Origin: CAWATZ01 sp963784995 | GTDB lineage: Bacteria; Planctomycetota; Planctomycetia; Gemmatales; Gemmataceae | Length of the DNA stretch: 64,000 bases | Assembly: GCA_963784995.1 (NCBI GenBank) | Contig: CAWATZ010000004.1 | Span: forward strand, 372,001 to 436,000 | Reading direction: 5' to 3' | Part shown: in pieces, positions 41,777-52,685 of the stretch | Position numbering within the stretch: the first letter of the stretch is position 1 | How the letters are laid out: every line of letters starts with the position of its first letter | Made by a program: the position numbers and the translations under genes | Notes under the pieces: model-generated | What the model was told of the DNA's origin: nothing | Databases searched by the model: none | Seen by the model: only the letters and a program-made list of their open reading frames with translations

Positions 41777-43231
41777 CTAATCTGTGCCGGTTCGTTGGCC
41801 GAATGGCCAGGTCCGGCTCCAGGCCGACCAGCCCAGAAAGACTCCTGTCCCCGCGAGCAGCGTGGCCAGGCCCACGCTGACGTAGAGCGGGCCGGAAGCG
41901 ACGTAGACGTAGAGCCAGCCCAGCAGGGCCAGGCCGCACGGCAGCGGATACAGCCAGATCCGGAAGGGGCGCGGCCGATCCGGCTGCGTCCGCCGCAGGA
42001 TCATCACGCCGGCGATCTGGCCGATGAACTGCTCCAGGATGCGCGTGGTGATCAGGGCCTTGATGACGTTTTCCAGGTCGAAGAAGCTCCACAGCAGCAT
42101 CATGCCACCCACCAGCAGCAGGGAGACGTGTGGAATGCGGTGATGGGGATGGACCGCGCCAAAGACCTGGAAGAAGTGGCCTTCGACCGCGGCCGCGTAG
42201 GGAATGCGCGAATAACCCAGCAAGCCCGCGAAGGCCGCCCCCAGGCAGCTCCAGAGCAGCAGGGCGGTCACCAGGTACGCCGCCCAGTCGCCGTGGATGG
42301 TCTGCATGAACTTCGCCGGCAGACTGAAGGATTGCAGCTCCTTCTCCGTCTGAGGCACCGTCTGCCAGGGCACCACGCCCAGCATGGCCAGATGCAGGCC
42401 CACGAACAGCACCACGACCAGGAAGGCGCTCAGCAGGATGGCGCGGGGAATGGTCTTGCCGGGGTTCTGCACCTCGTCGCCGACGCAGGCGACGTTGTAA
42501 TAGCCCAGGTAGCTGTAAAGGGCGAGGATCATGGCCTTGCCCAGGCTGGTCGTGAAGTCGGGCGGCTGGCTGGCCGCTGCGGTGAAGGCGAAGAAGCACG
42601 CGGGATCGAAGTGCAAGCAGCCCTCGACAGCGATCCACAGGACGATGGCCAGCACCCCCAGCCAGAACGTGAGAGTCAGCCGGCCCAGCAAGCGAACGTT
42701 GCGGTAGAGCAGCACGATCAGCAGCACGCCCAGCAGCACGTAGATCAGCCGGGAGGGGCCGATGGTCAGACTCAGCTCCTGTGCTTGCCAGAGGCTCAGC
42801 TGCCAGCTGTGGCTGGTGTTGAACTCCTGCCACGCAGGCGAGACCGCCTGGGTGAAAACGTCCATCGCAATCAGTCCGGAAGCCAGCTCCAGCGGCCCGC
42901 TGAGCAGGAATTGCCAGATGAACAGGAACGCCAGCAATCGGCCGGCCCTGTCCCGGCCGTAGCACTCCAGCAGATAGCGGTACGAGCCGCCCGAGCCGGG
43001 CAGGGCGGCCCCCAGCTCGGACCAGATCAGACTATCGACCAGGATCAGGGCCCCGGCCGCGACCCAGCCGAGTATGGCGTAGGGGCCGGGCAATTCCTTG
43101 AGCAGGTACGGCACCGTGATGAACACACCGGCGCCGACGATCATCGTCATGTTGAGGGCAACTGCAGGCAGCAGCCCGAAATGGCGCTGCAATTGGCCTG
43201 CGGATGGCTCCACTCCCGGCTTGTTTCCCAT
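41777..43231 (-). CDS. APC-superfamily amino acid permease
   Basis: The protein has 484 residues from the ATG at 43231 (AAGGTGAT about 9 nt upstream); a GTG four codons earlier is possible. It has about twelve TM segments. The first carries the APC substrate-binding signature MTMIVGAGVFITVP, followed by GPYAILGWVAAGALILVDSL and ELGAALPGSGGSYRYL, the classic TM2-TM3 consensus of the family. TM6 and following contain ILALYSYLGYYNVACVGDEV. The likely role is proton- or sodium-coupled amino-acid uptake or exchange. It is divergent from proS. The substrate cannot be named. Confidence 0.9.
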   Translation of the reverse strand: MGNKPGVEPSAGQLQRHFGLLPAVALNMTMIVGAGVFITVPYLLKELPGPYAILGWVAAGALILVDSLIWSELGAALPGSGGSYRYLLECYGRDRAGRLLAFLFIWQFLLSGPLELASGLIAMDVFTQAVSPAWQEFNTSHSWQLSLWQAQELSLTIGPSRLIYVLLGVLLIVLLYRNVRLLGRLTLTFWLGVLAIVLWIAVEGCLHFDPACFFAFTAAASQPPDFTTSLGKAMILALYSYLGYYNVACVGDEVQNPGKTIPRAILLSAFLVVVLFVGLHLAMLGVVPWQTVPQTEKELQSFSLPAKFMQTIHGDWAAYLVTALLLWSCLGAAFAGLLGYSRIPYAAAVEGHFFQVFGAVHPHHRIPHVSLLLVGGMMLLWSFFDLENVIKALITTRILEQFIGQIAGVMILRRTQPDRPRPFRIWLYPLPCGLALLGWLYVYVASGPLYVSVGLATLLAGTGVFLGWSAWSRTWPFGQRTGTD

Positions 43232-43271
43232 GGGACCGATCACCTTGTCTCGTCTTGGCGTGTCCAGAAAC

Positions 43272-43277
43272 TATAAT
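43272..43277 (+). promoter_or_regulatory. -10 box TATAAT upstream of proS
   Basis: A perfect TATAAT lies 37 nt before the proS start codon, in the 82-bp divergent region between the permease and proS. The best -35 (TCGTCT, spacer 16) is poor. The ATG at 43314 is preceded by CAGGAGGAAGC. Confidence 0.5.
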
Positions 43278-43313
43278 CGTAGCATTCGCACAGGGACCAA
43301 CCCAGGAGGAAGC

Positions 43314-44837
43314 ATGGCGGAAAAGATTACACCCCGGAGTCAGGATTACCCCGAGTGGTATCAGGACGTCGTCAAGGCGGCCGGGCTGGCCGAGCAGAGC
43401 GCCGTCCGCGGCTGCATGGTCATCAAGCCCCACGGCTATGCCATCTGGGAGAAGATGCAGCAGGCCCTGGACCGCATGTTCAAGGACTCCGGCCACGTCA
43501 ACGCCTATTTCCCGCTGTTCATCCCCAAGCGGTTCATGGAGAAGGAGGCCGAGCACGTCGAGGGCTTCGCCAAGGAATGCGCCGTGGTCACGCACCACCG
43601 CCTGATCCAGAAGCCCGACGGCCGGGGCCTGATGCCCGACCCCAAGGCGGCCCTGGGCGACGAGGAAATGCTGATCATCCGGCCGACCTCCGAGACGATC
43701 ATCTGGAACACCTACAAGAACTGGATCCAGAGCTACCGCGACCTGCCCTTGCTGATCAACCAGTGGTGCAACGTGGTCCGCTGGGAGATGCGCACCCGGC
43801 TGTTCCTGCGCACCGCCGAGTTCCTCTGGCAGGAGGGCCATACCGCCCACGCCACGCAGGCCGAGGCCGAGGAGGAAGCCCGAACGATCCTCGAGATCTA
43901 CCGCCGCTTCGCCGAGGAGTGGATCGGCATGCCCGTGCTGACCGGGCCCAAGAGCGAGGGCCAGAAGTTCCCCGGAGCGGTGTACACGCTCTGCATCGAG
44001 GGACTGATGCAGGACGGTAAGGCGTTGCAGGCCGGCACCAGCCACTTCCTGGGCCAGAACTTTGCCAGGGCGTTCGACGTGCAGTTCCAGAACGCCCAGG
44101 GCAAGCTGGAGTATGCCTGGGCGACCAGCTGGGGCGTCTCCACGCGCATGGTCGGCGGCCTGATCCTGACGCACTCCGACGATCAGGGCCTGGTCCTGCC
44201 GCCCCGGCTGGCGCCCATTCACGCGGTGATCGTTCCCATCCTGGGCAAGAAGCCCGAGGAGAAGGCGGCCGTGCTGGAGGCGGCCCACAAGCTGGCGGCC
44301 GAGGTCCGCGACCTGCCTCTGCGCGAGTGGCTCAACCACGATCCGGTTGTCATCAAGGTGGACGATCGGGAGCAGTACCAGCCCGGGTACAAGTTCAACG
44401 AGTGGGAGGTGAAGGGCGTCCCCATCCGTGTGGAGCTGGGGGCTCGCGACCTGGCCAAGGGGGCCTGTGTGCTGGCCCGCCGCGACCGGCCCGGCAAGGA
44501 ATCCAAGGAGGTGGACGTGCCCCTGGCCGGGGCCGCCCGACGCATCGGCGAGCTGCTCCAGGCGATGCAGAAGGACATGCTGGAGTGTGCCCGCCGGAGG
44601 CGCGACAGCATGACGCATTCTGTCGAGACCTACGAGGAGTTCAAGCGGGTTCTCGACGAGAAGGGTGGCTTTGTCTGGGCCCACTGGGACGGCACCCGCG
44701 AGACGGAAGACCTGATCGCCGAGCAGACCAAGGCGACCATCCGCTGTATCCCCTTCGACCGGCCGAAGGAGACGGGCAAGTGCATCGTCACCGGGAAACC
44801 CTCGGCGGGGCGGGTGGTCTTCGCCAGGGCGTATTAA
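43314..44837 (+). CDS. proS: Proline--tRNA ligase (archaeal/eukaryotic-like type)
   Basis: The protein has 507 residues, the normal length for the compact ProRS lacking the editing insertion. It charges tRNA-Pro in the cytoplasm. Class II motifs are visible: motif 1 around NAYFPLFIPKRFM, the TSET proline/ATP loop in IIRPTSETIIWNTY, motif 2 RWEMRTRLFLRTAEFLWQEG, and motif 3 HSDDQGLVLPPRLAP. A C-terminal anticodon-binding domain (IHAVIVPILGKK) follows, then the zinc-binding-like ProS-C domain ending in RVVFARAY, where the terminal Tyr is characteristic of this type. The ATG at 43314 has a strong RBS. Two nucleotides after the stop codon a 221-bp inverted repeat begins. Confidence 0.97.
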   Translation: MAEKITPRSQDYPEWYQDVVKAAGLAEQSAVRGCMVIKPHGYAIWEKMQQALDRMFKDSGHVNAYFPLFIPKRFMEKEAEHVEGFAKECAVVTHHRLIQKPDGRGLMPDPKAALGDEEMLIIRPTSETIIWNTYKNWIQSYRDLPLLINQWCNVVRWEMRTRLFLRTAEFLWQEGHTAHATQAEAEEEARTILEIYRRFAEEWIGMPVLTGPKSEGQKFPGAVYTLCIEGLMQDGKALQAGTSHFLGQNFARAFDVQFQNAQGKLEYAWATSWGVSTRMVGGLILTHSDDQGLVLPPRLAPIHAVIVPILGKKPEEKAAVLEAAHKLAAEVRDLPLREWLNHDPVVIKVDDREQYQPGYKFNEWEVKGVPIRVELGARDLAKGACVLARRDRPGKESKEVDVPLAGAARRIGELLQAMQKDMLECARRRRDSMTHSVETYEEFKRVLDEKGGFVWAHWDGTRETEDLIAEQTKATIRCIPFDRPKETGKCIVTGKPSAGRVVFARAY

Positions 44838-44838
44838 C

Positions 44839-45059
44839 TTTGGAGTGCGGCGATTTATCGCCGCTTTCTTTCTTTGGAGTGCGGCGGCTTGACGCCGCTT
44901 TCTTTCTTTGCTTTGGAGTGTGGTTTGACGCCGCTTTGGGGTGTCTTTTTCTCCTGGCCGCATGCCGGATAGTCAAACAAAAAAGGAAAACAAGCCAAAG
45001 CGGCGTCAAGCCGCCGCACTCCAAAGAAAGAAAGCGGCGATAAATCGCCGCACTCCAAA
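44839..45059. repeat. 221-bp inverted repeat, 63-nt perfect arms
   Basis: Arms 44839-44901 and 44997-45059 are exact reverse complements over 63 nt. Each arm contains two versions of the word TTTGGAGTGCGGCG...CGCCGCTTT, one with GATTTATC and one with GCTTGACG, and a third diverged copy lies in the 95-nt centre. It starts 2 nt after the proS stop and ends 11 nt before the next start, so it fills the whole gap. It is likely a stack of palindromic elements. It would form a very stable RNA hairpin. Confidence 0.95.
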
Positions 45060-45069
45060 AGGGCTTCCC

Positions 45070-45675
45070 ATGACCCCCCTGACTCTTTCCCGAACCTGTC
45101 TGCTGGTAGTGGACGCCCAGCGGGGTTTCACGGAACTGTGTCCGGAGGAGCTGCCGGTGCCAGGCGGCCTGGCGATCGTGCCGGCCGTCAACCAGCTGCT
45201 GGCCCACGGCTGGGCCCGCATCGACGCCAGCCAGGACTGGCATCCCCCGGACCATTGCAGCTTCTTCGGCCAGCGCGACAACTTCTATCCGCCGCACTGC
45301 GTCCAGGGAACGCCCGGGGCCGAGTTCCTGCCGGGACTGCAGACGCAGCGCTTCCAGACGATCTGGCGCAAGGGCTTCGAGAAGGATCGCGACGCCTACG
45401 CGCTGACGGCCCAGCACCCCGCCTATCCGGACCTGCTTGGCGGCGCGGGCATCCAGGCCGTGATTGTGTGCGGTCTGGCGACGAACATCTGCTGTTTCTT
45501 CGTCGCCCGGGACTTGCGGCAAGCCGGCTTTCGCGTCGTTCTGGTCGAGGACGCCAGCGCCGGCATTGACGTTCCCGCCGCGGGACTGTTCCAGGAGAAG
45601 GCCCGGGTGGAGGGAATTGGCCTGGGCATCGAATGGCAGACGATCGCAGAGGTCGGTGCGGCCCTGGCTCGATGA
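45070..45675 (+). CDS. Isochorismatase-family nicotinamidase
   Basis: The protein has 201 residues from the ATG at 45070. The frame is open upstream only because the repeat happens to lack stops. The cysteine-hydrolase triad is visible: Asp in LLVVDAQRGF, Lys in IWRKGFEKD, and Cys in VCGLATNICC. The metal-binding segment DASQDWHPPDHCSFF carries the Asp and two His expected of PncA-type nicotinamidases. The likely reaction is nicotinamide to nicotinate in NAD salvage; other isochorismatase-like amidases remain possible. It is cytoplasmic. Confidence 0.85.
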   Translation: MTPLTLSRTCLLVVDAQRGFTELCPEELPVPGGLAIVPAVNQLLAHGWARIDASQDWHPPDHCSFFGQRDNFYPPHCVQGTPGAEFLPGLQTQRFQTIWRKGFEKDRDAYALTAQHPAYPDLLGGAGIQAVIVCGLATNICCFFVARDLRQAGFRVVLVEDASAGIDVPAAGLFQEKARVEGIGLGIEWQTIAEVGAALAR

Positions 45676-45700
45676 AGCCGGAAGGGCCGTGACAGCTCCA

Positions 45701-46882
45701 CTACCACCATGAATAAAGCCGCCTCGGGTGGATCAGGTTGTTCTCCACGTCGAGGTACGTGAGCCCCTTCAGGTAGGGCGACCGGACCAGGGCGATGGCT
45801 CCTTCCCGGGTAATCGAATTGGACGTCAAACTGAGGCACGTCAGATGGGCCAGCTGCGGTGCATTGGCCAGGGCCTGCACGCCGCTGTCGCCGATCCGGT
45901 TCAACCCCAGGTAGAGGTGGGTCAGACGGCCCAGGTAAGGCGATTCCGCCAGGGCCCGGGCCCCGCGAGGACCGATCCGGTTGGATTGCAGGTTGAGGTA
46001 GGTCAGACGGGCCAGGCCCGACCAGGCCGCCAGGGCGCAGGCACCCTCGTCCTCGAGCACGGTCAGCGGGAGGCTCAGTCGGGCCAGGTGCTTCAGGTAA
46101 GGCGACCAGGCCAGCGCCTGCACCCCGGCCAGCCCAAGCTCGTTGCCGCCCAGGTCGAGGGCCCTCAGCTGGGCCAGGTGCGGCGATTCCGCCAGGGCCC
46201 GGACGCCGTCGGCGGTGAGGTCATTCCGTTCCAGCCACAGGGAGGTCAACCGCGCCAGGTGCGGCGAGCCGGCCAGGGCCTGCATGCCCGCATCGCCGAT
46301 GCCGGGGGCCTCGACCTGAAGTGAGCTGGACAGGGAAAGATGCTGCAAGCGGGCCAGGTGGGGCGATTCGGCCAGGACCTGCGCTTCCGCGGGACCGATG
46401 CCGGCGTTTTCCAGGTCGAGTGAGGTGAGCTGGTCCAGCACCGCGGAGCCAGCCAGCTGTTGGACCTGACGGAGGGTGCGGACCCGCCTGACAAAAGCGC
46501 GTTCGACCCAGGCCCAGGTCCCCGGCCGGCGGCTGGCGGGCTTGCTGTTGCGGCGCAGGGTCCGGACCGAAACGGCGAGGCGGATCAGGCCCCGCTCAAA
46601 CTCCGCCTCGTCCCACCAGCCGAGCCGGAACGGCTTCAGCCAGTCGCTCCGGTGTTGGCGGAGCAGCTGGTTGGCCCGGCGCTGCCAGGCGGTTTGCCTG
46701 GGATCTGTGGGGGCCATCCGGGCCGATTCGACCTGCAGACGGACAAATTCCCCGCGGGCCTCGTCGCCCTGGTCGATCAGGAAATCGGCCAGGACCAGCC
46801 GGGGCGTGTCGTCGTCAGGGTTTTCCCGGGCGTCGTCGAGGAAGGCGACCACCTCGCGCCGCTGGACCGGTTCGGAACGCAT
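45701..46882 (-). CDS. TIGR02996-domain leucine-rich repeat protein
   Basis: The protein has 393 residues from the ATG at 46882. The N-terminal TIGR02996 domain spans about residues 8-50 (VVAFLDDARENPDDDTPRLV, FLIDQGDEARGEFVRLQ). A linker with FERGLIRLAVSVRTLR and GTWAWVERAF follows, then about ten LRRs of the ribonuclease-inhibitor type (LAESPHLARLTSLWLERNDL). It starts 8 nt after the stop of the upstream paralogue, so the two form an operon. It faces the nicotinamidase tail to tail (25 nt). Confidence 0.85.
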   Translation of the reverse strand: MRSEPVQRREVVAFLDDARENPDDDTPRLVLADFLIDQGDEARGEFVRLQVESARMAPTDPRQTAWQRRANQLLRQHRSDWLKPFRLGWWDEAEFERGLIRLAVSVRTLRRNSKPASRRPGTWAWVERAFVRRVRTLRQVQQLAGSAVLDQLTSLDLENAGIGPAEAQVLAESPHLARLQHLSLSSSLQVEAPGIGDAGMQALAGSPHLARLTSLWLERNDLTADGVRALAESPHLAQLRALDLGGNELGLAGVQALAWSPYLKHLARLSLPLTVLEDEGACALAAWSGLARLTYLNLQSNRIGPRGARALAESPYLGRLTHLYLGLNRIGDSGVQALANAPQLAHLTCLSLTSNSITREGAIALVRSPYLKGLTYLDVENNLIHPRRLYSWW

Positions 46883-46890
46883 GGGACAAC

Positions 46891-47823
46891 TCAGAGCCGC
46901 AGCGCTGGGCCGTAGCGCTTCTGCAGCGCTTTCTTGCTGGCTTCGCTGATGCGGTTATGTCCCAAGTCTAGCTCAGCAATCCGGCCCAGGTGGGACGATT
47001 CCGCCAGGGCGCGGGCGCCGGGGTCGCCGATCCGGTTTTGAACCAGGCACAGGTGCGTCAGGTTGTTCAGCTGCGTCGAGCCGGCCAGGGCCAGCACGCC
47101 GGCGTCGCCGATCCGGTTGCGCTCCAGGACCAGGTGCGTCAGCTTGCTCCGCTGCGGCGACCGGGCCAGGGCGCTGGTGCCCGTGTCGCCGATCGAGTTG
47201 CCGGTCAGGTCCAGGTGCGTCAGCCGGGGCAGCCGCGTCGAGGCCGCCAGGGCCACGCCTCCCGAGACGCAGACGTAATTGCCCGACAGGTTCAGGTCGG
47301 TCAGCCGCTTCAGGTACGGACAATCGGCCAGGGCCCGCGCTCGCAGGTCGCCGATCTGATTGACCGACAGGTCCAGGCCGGTGATCTGAGTCAGCAGCGG
47401 CATTTGCAAGAGGGCCTTGAAGTCTTGAGTGCGAATGCCACGCAGCCGCAGCCGTTCGACCCAGGCCCAGGCCTCAGTCCACTCTTCCGCTTCATTGGCG
47501 CGCTCCAGCAGCTCCTGGGCCTGGCACTCCAGCTGGATCAGGCCCCGGTGAAAGGTGGCCCGGCAATCCAGCTCCGTCAGCGGCCTCAGCCAGCGCTGCT
47601 GGTATCGCTGCAGCCACCGGTCCTCGTGCTGTTTCAGCTCCAGCCAGGCTGGGCTGTTCTCCTCCAGGCGGGCTCGCCGGCACTGAGTGCGGATGAAGTC
47701 GCCCCGGTCCTCGTCGCCCGCGTCGGCCAGGAAGTCGGCCAGGATCAGGCGCAGGGTATCGTCCTCGGGATCGTCCTTGATCGCATCAAGGAAGGACAGG
47801 ATCTCGGGACGGTTGGCACGCAT
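46891..47823 (-). CDS. TIGR02996-domain leucine-rich repeat protein
   Basis: The protein has 310 residues, ATG at 47823. The TIGR02996 domain lies at about residues 7-50 (ILSFLDAIKDDPEDDTLRLI, FLADAGDEDRGDFIRTQC), followed by the same linker type (FHRGLIQLECQAQELLER, AWAWVERLRL) and about six LRRs (LTHLDLTGNSIGDTGTSAL). It ends in a short basic helix KALQKRYGPALRL. It is a tandem paralogue of the downstream gene and related to 13906-15237. The conserved linker in all three suggests it is part of one structural module with the N-terminal domain. Confidence 0.85.
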   Translation of the reverse strand: MRANRPEILSFLDAIKDDPEDDTLRLILADFLADAGDEDRGDFIRTQCRRARLEENSPAWLELKQHEDRWLQRYQQRWLRPLTELDCRATFHRGLIQLECQAQELLERANEAEEWTEAWAWVERLRLRGIRTQDFKALLQMPLLTQITGLDLSVNQIGDLRARALADCPYLKRLTDLNLSGNYVCVSGGVALAASTRLPRLTHLDLTGNSIGDTGTSALARSPQRSKLTHLVLERNRIGDAGVLALAGSTQLNNLTHLCLVQNRIGDPGARALAESSHLGRIAELDLGHNRISEASKKALQKRYGPALRL

Positions 47824-47885
47824 CGGCTCGTTCCTCGGGAGGGGGGGCTCATCTTCTCCAGTTTACCAGGAATGGGATGGAATCT

Positions 47886-47993
47886 GTAGGGAACGCCCTC
47901 CGTGGCGTTCCAGCGGGGACCGGAACGCCACGGAGGGCGTTCCCTACAGCGCGTTCCGTGTGGGATCGGAACGCCACGGAGGGCGTTCCCTAC
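47886..47993. repeat. Three copies of a 26-bp repeat, one inverted
   Basis: GTAGGGAACGCCCTCCGTGG-type copies lie at 47886-47911 (forward) and at 47922-47947 and 47968-47993 (inverted). The first two form a hairpin. The TAG stop codon of the propeller gene (CTA at 47990-47992) is part of the third copy, so the repeat provides the end of that gene. Confidence 0.9.
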
Positions 47994-49284
47994 CGCTTCG
48001 GCTGCACCGTGAACACCACGTCGCTGGCACCCATGTTCCCCGAGGCGTCCTTGACCCGCAGCACCAGAACGTAGGTCCCCGGCCGCAGCCCCTCTGTCTT
48101 GACCTGGAAGGTCTTGCTCGGCCCATCGAAGAGGCCATCGACCGGGAAGGTGTTGATCCACTTCTTGCCGTTGACCGCGTACGAGGCCGAGGTCAGCCGG
48201 ACCAGCGGCGACGCCGCTTTGGCCTCGATCACCACCTGGTCGCCCTCCAGGCCGGCCACCTTCAGCTCCACGCTCGGCGGCGTGTGGCAGACCACGAAGG
48301 GGACACTTACCTTTTCGGCGAGCAGGGCCTCCTTCTCGGGGTTGTCGCGGCGGTCGCTGGCGATCACCTTCACCTGGTAGACGCCCGATGGCGTCGTGGT
48401 CGTGTCCCACTCGTATTCGGTCTTGTCCAGGTCGTCCTCCAGCTTGACCCAGCCGCTCCAGCCGTCCTTGCGTACCCAGAGCGAATAGCTCAGTTCGTCC
48501 TCGTTGGGGTCCACGGCCGACCACTTGATCTTGAGCTTCTTGGGGTTGTCGAGGTTCACCGCGTTGAGGTCCGGCACCTCCAGCTTGGTCACTTCCGGGG
48601 CCAGGTTGGTGGTGCTGTAGCGGATCGACACCGCCCGCACGGACGGGCGTCAGGCTGCTGTGTTTCTCGGTGCTGAGCGTGACGCGGTACTGCAGGAAGC
48701 GGGCCGTCGGGGCCGCGGTCGATGGCCTTGCCGGGGTCGGTCTGCTCCGCCGACCAGTCGCTCCAGGTGTCGTCCGGCTCGGCCACGTTGCCGCTGCGCA
48801 CCGCGATGGTCACCTTGGTTCCTTCGGGGGCGTCGGCCTGCCAGCTGAGGGCGCCCCACTTGCTGAGCAGCTTGGCGTCCAGCACTTCCGAGACGACGGT
48901 GCCCTTGCTCGCGTACCAGTCGTGCAGGACGTAGAGCTTGCCGGGGTCGCCGGTGCCCAGCACGATCGAGCCGTCCTGCCGCTGGCACAGGCACAGGATC
49001 TGGCCATGATCCAGCCGGGCCAGTTCGCTGTGCTCGCGGGTCGTCTCGTCGACCTCGAACAGCTGGCCCTCCATGCCGGTGCCGACCAGGAATCGGCCAT
49101 CGCGGCGCAGCAGGCTCAGGACCAGGGCCTTCTCGCGGAACAGCTCGCGGACCGTGCCGTCCGCGGCGATGCGGTAGACCGAGTTTTCGCCGCTGCCCGG
49201 CGTTGAGGGCGCCGGTGCCGAGGTGCCGCCTTTCGAGGAGGATTCCTTCTCCTTGGAAGGGGTGTCGCTGCTCTTCTCGCTCAC
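47990..49284 (-). CDS. Beta-propeller protein, C-terminal part, two further frameshifts
   Basis: This continues the gene of 49322-50158. The frame 48706-49284 reads SGENSVYRIAADGTVREL, GRFLVGTGMEGQLFEVDETT, ILCLCQRQDGSIVLGTGDPG and WGALSWQADAPEGTKVTIAV. Near 48705 the sense moves to TARFLQYRVTLSTEKHSSLT, and near 48640 to VRAVSIRYSTTN. From there to TAG 47990 it is one frame, with fibronectin-like strands (YSLWVRKDGWSGWVKLEDDL, YQVKVIASDRRDNPEKEALL, GTYVLVLRVKDASGNMG). It appears to be a propeller followed by one or two beta-sandwich domains. Either the gene has decayed recently or the consensus has indel errors. Confidence 0.6.
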
Positions 49285-49321
49285 CGGAGTCGGCTTCGTC
49301 GGTTTGGTGCGGGCGCGCTCC

Positions 49322-50158
49322 TCACGTCGAATTGGTCGAGACTGCCGCGGTGCTGTCCTTGTCGCTGGAACCGCTGCCGCCGCCGGAACTGGAGCCGCCC
49401 CGGCTGCGACTGGGGGCGCTGGTGCCGGCGTAGAGGCCGTCGGTCGTCACTTGCAGGCTGCGCACCTCGGCCTGGGCGGCCTGGTGCAGCACGAAGCCCT
49501 TGCCCCGGCCATCGATCTTGTAGACCAGGCCGCCCTTGTCCGTGCCGGCGTACAGGATGCCCTCATTCCCCGAGGCCAGGCAGAGGATGTGTTCTTGCCG
49601 GGTCTGGTAGAACAGCTTGGCCTTGCCCTCGGGAGAGATGCGGTAGATCCGTCCCTTGGGGCCGGTGCCGGCGTAGACCTGGCCATCCGCGGCGACGGCC
49701 AGGGACCAGACGTAGGTCTGGTGCGTCTCGCACCAGACGCGGGCCTTGCCCTGGGCATTGATGCGGATGATCTGACCGCCGGGCCCGGTGCCGGCGTAGA
49801 TGGAGCCGTCCTTGCCACGGGCCAGGCAAAGCACCTGGCTGGCCGAGCAGTGTGCAGCGACGGTGGCCTTGCCGTCCGGCATGATCTTGCAGATCTTGCC
49901 CTCGTCGCCGGTGGCGGCGATCAGGTTGCCGTGCTCGTCCTCGATCAGGTCCCAGACGTGGGTGGCGTCGAGGCTGGCCAGCGGCTTGAGCTGCCGGGCC
50001 AGCCGCAGCACGCCGTCGCTGCTGACCACGACGTGGTCCAGATGGGCCTTCTCGTAGTGGGCGGGCGTGTGCTGGTGCCAGACCTTGACCTTGGCAGCCA
50101 GCAGGGGGGAGGCCAGGCCGACAAGCACCAGCACGGCGGGAAATACGTGACGGGTCAT
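49322..50158 (-). CDS. Secreted beta-propeller (NHL/WD-like) protein, N-terminal part
   Basis: It has 278 codons from the ATG at 50158. A signal peptide (VFPAVLVLVGLASPLLA) is followed by repeated strands of the type DGSIYAGTGPGGQIIRINAQ, DGQVYAGTGPKGRIYRISPE and EGILYAGTDKGGLVYKIDGR, each about 45 residues, as in NHL or two-component-regulator-type propellers. A Ser/Gly-rich linker (GGSSSGGGSGSSDKD) then meets a TGA at 49322. One base away the frame continues as REERARTKPTKPTPVSEKSS into the C-terminal part. The complete protein would be about 720 residues. A periplasmic binding or scaffold role is inferred. Confidence 0.65.
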   Translation of the reverse strand: MTRHVFPAVLVLVGLASPLLAAKVKVWHQHTPAHYEKAHLDHVVVSSDGVLRLARQLKPLASLDATHVWDLIEDEHGNLIAATGDEGKICKIMPDGKATVAAHCSASQVLCLARGKDGSIYAGTGPGGQIIRINAQGKARVWCETHQTYVWSLAVAADGQVYAGTGPKGRIYRISPEGKAKLFYQTRQEHILCLASGNEGILYAGTDKGGLVYKIDGRGKGFVLHQAAQAEVRSLQVTTDGLYAGTSAPSRSRGGSSSGGGSGSSDKDSTAAVSTNST

Positions 50159-50197
50159 GAATTCCTCTTCAAGAACTGATACTCAATCCAGGAAAGT

Positions 50198-50340
50198 GTT
50201 GCACGACCCCTGCCGGCTTGCCCGGCAGGTGAAGCAGGTCTGCGGCTAGATCGGAAGGCGAAAAAGACGTTCTCGTGCTTTGCATTGTCTAGCCGGTGAC
50301 CTGCTTCACCTGCCGGGCAAGCCGGCAGGGGTCGTGCAAC
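50198..50340. repeat. MITE-like element, 43-nt perfect terminal inverted repeats (copy 1)
   Basis: Arms 50198-50240 and 50298-50340 are exact reverse complements (GTTGCACGACCCCTGCCGGC...). The 57-nt centre holds GGCTAGA...TCTAGCC. A related element with the same arm core and the same interior lies at 61151-61276. It fills the gap between the SpoIVB-like and propeller genes. Confidence 0.9.
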
Positions 50341-50364
50341 ATCCAGTTGCCACTGCACAAACGA

Positions 50365-52288
<1,924 letters not shown>

Positions 52289-52509
52289 GCCGCACCTCCA
52301 AACAGGACAAATGACGAGTCTTCGCGGTTCCGGAATCGGGCCGCTGCGGGGTCGCGGAGAGAGTCGCGAGCCGCGACACAGCGGCAGCAGGCGGAATCTA
52401 CACTAGAAGCGCTGTGCAAGTACAGCCGAGTTCGGCCGCGGAAGCCGGAAGAGCAGGGAACCCTCCCGACAATGTCCTCGACGAAGAGAGGAGGAGAGAA
52501 ACGTTTTTG

Positions 52510-52586
52510 AAGGCGAGCGGCGCGGCGTCAGCCCGCCGGTAGAGCCTCTCCGCCTACCGGCGGGCTGACGCCGCGCCGCTCGCCTT
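52510..52586. repeat. Inverted repeat, 33-nt perfect arms (same family as 13579-13670)
   Basis: Arms 52510-52542 and 52554-52586 pair perfectly around 11 nt. The core GGCGAGCGGCGCGGCGTCAG is shared with the element at 13579. It lies in the divergent region between the SpoIVB-like gene and the CYTH operon, 100 nt before the latter. Confidence 0.9.
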
Positions 52587-52685
52587 GCTGTTAGCGCCTC
52601 TTGACAGCGCAGGTGGGATCGTTAGGGTTGAGATGACATGGTGCTGGCGAACCATTGCGGGCGCGACCATCAACGAGAGGCGACC

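Noticed and set aside
45701..47823. Treating the LRR pair as type III-like effectors or a toxin-immunity pair
   Set aside because: No signal, toxin or ligase domain is visible. The TIGR02996-LRR family is simply amplified in this lineage.
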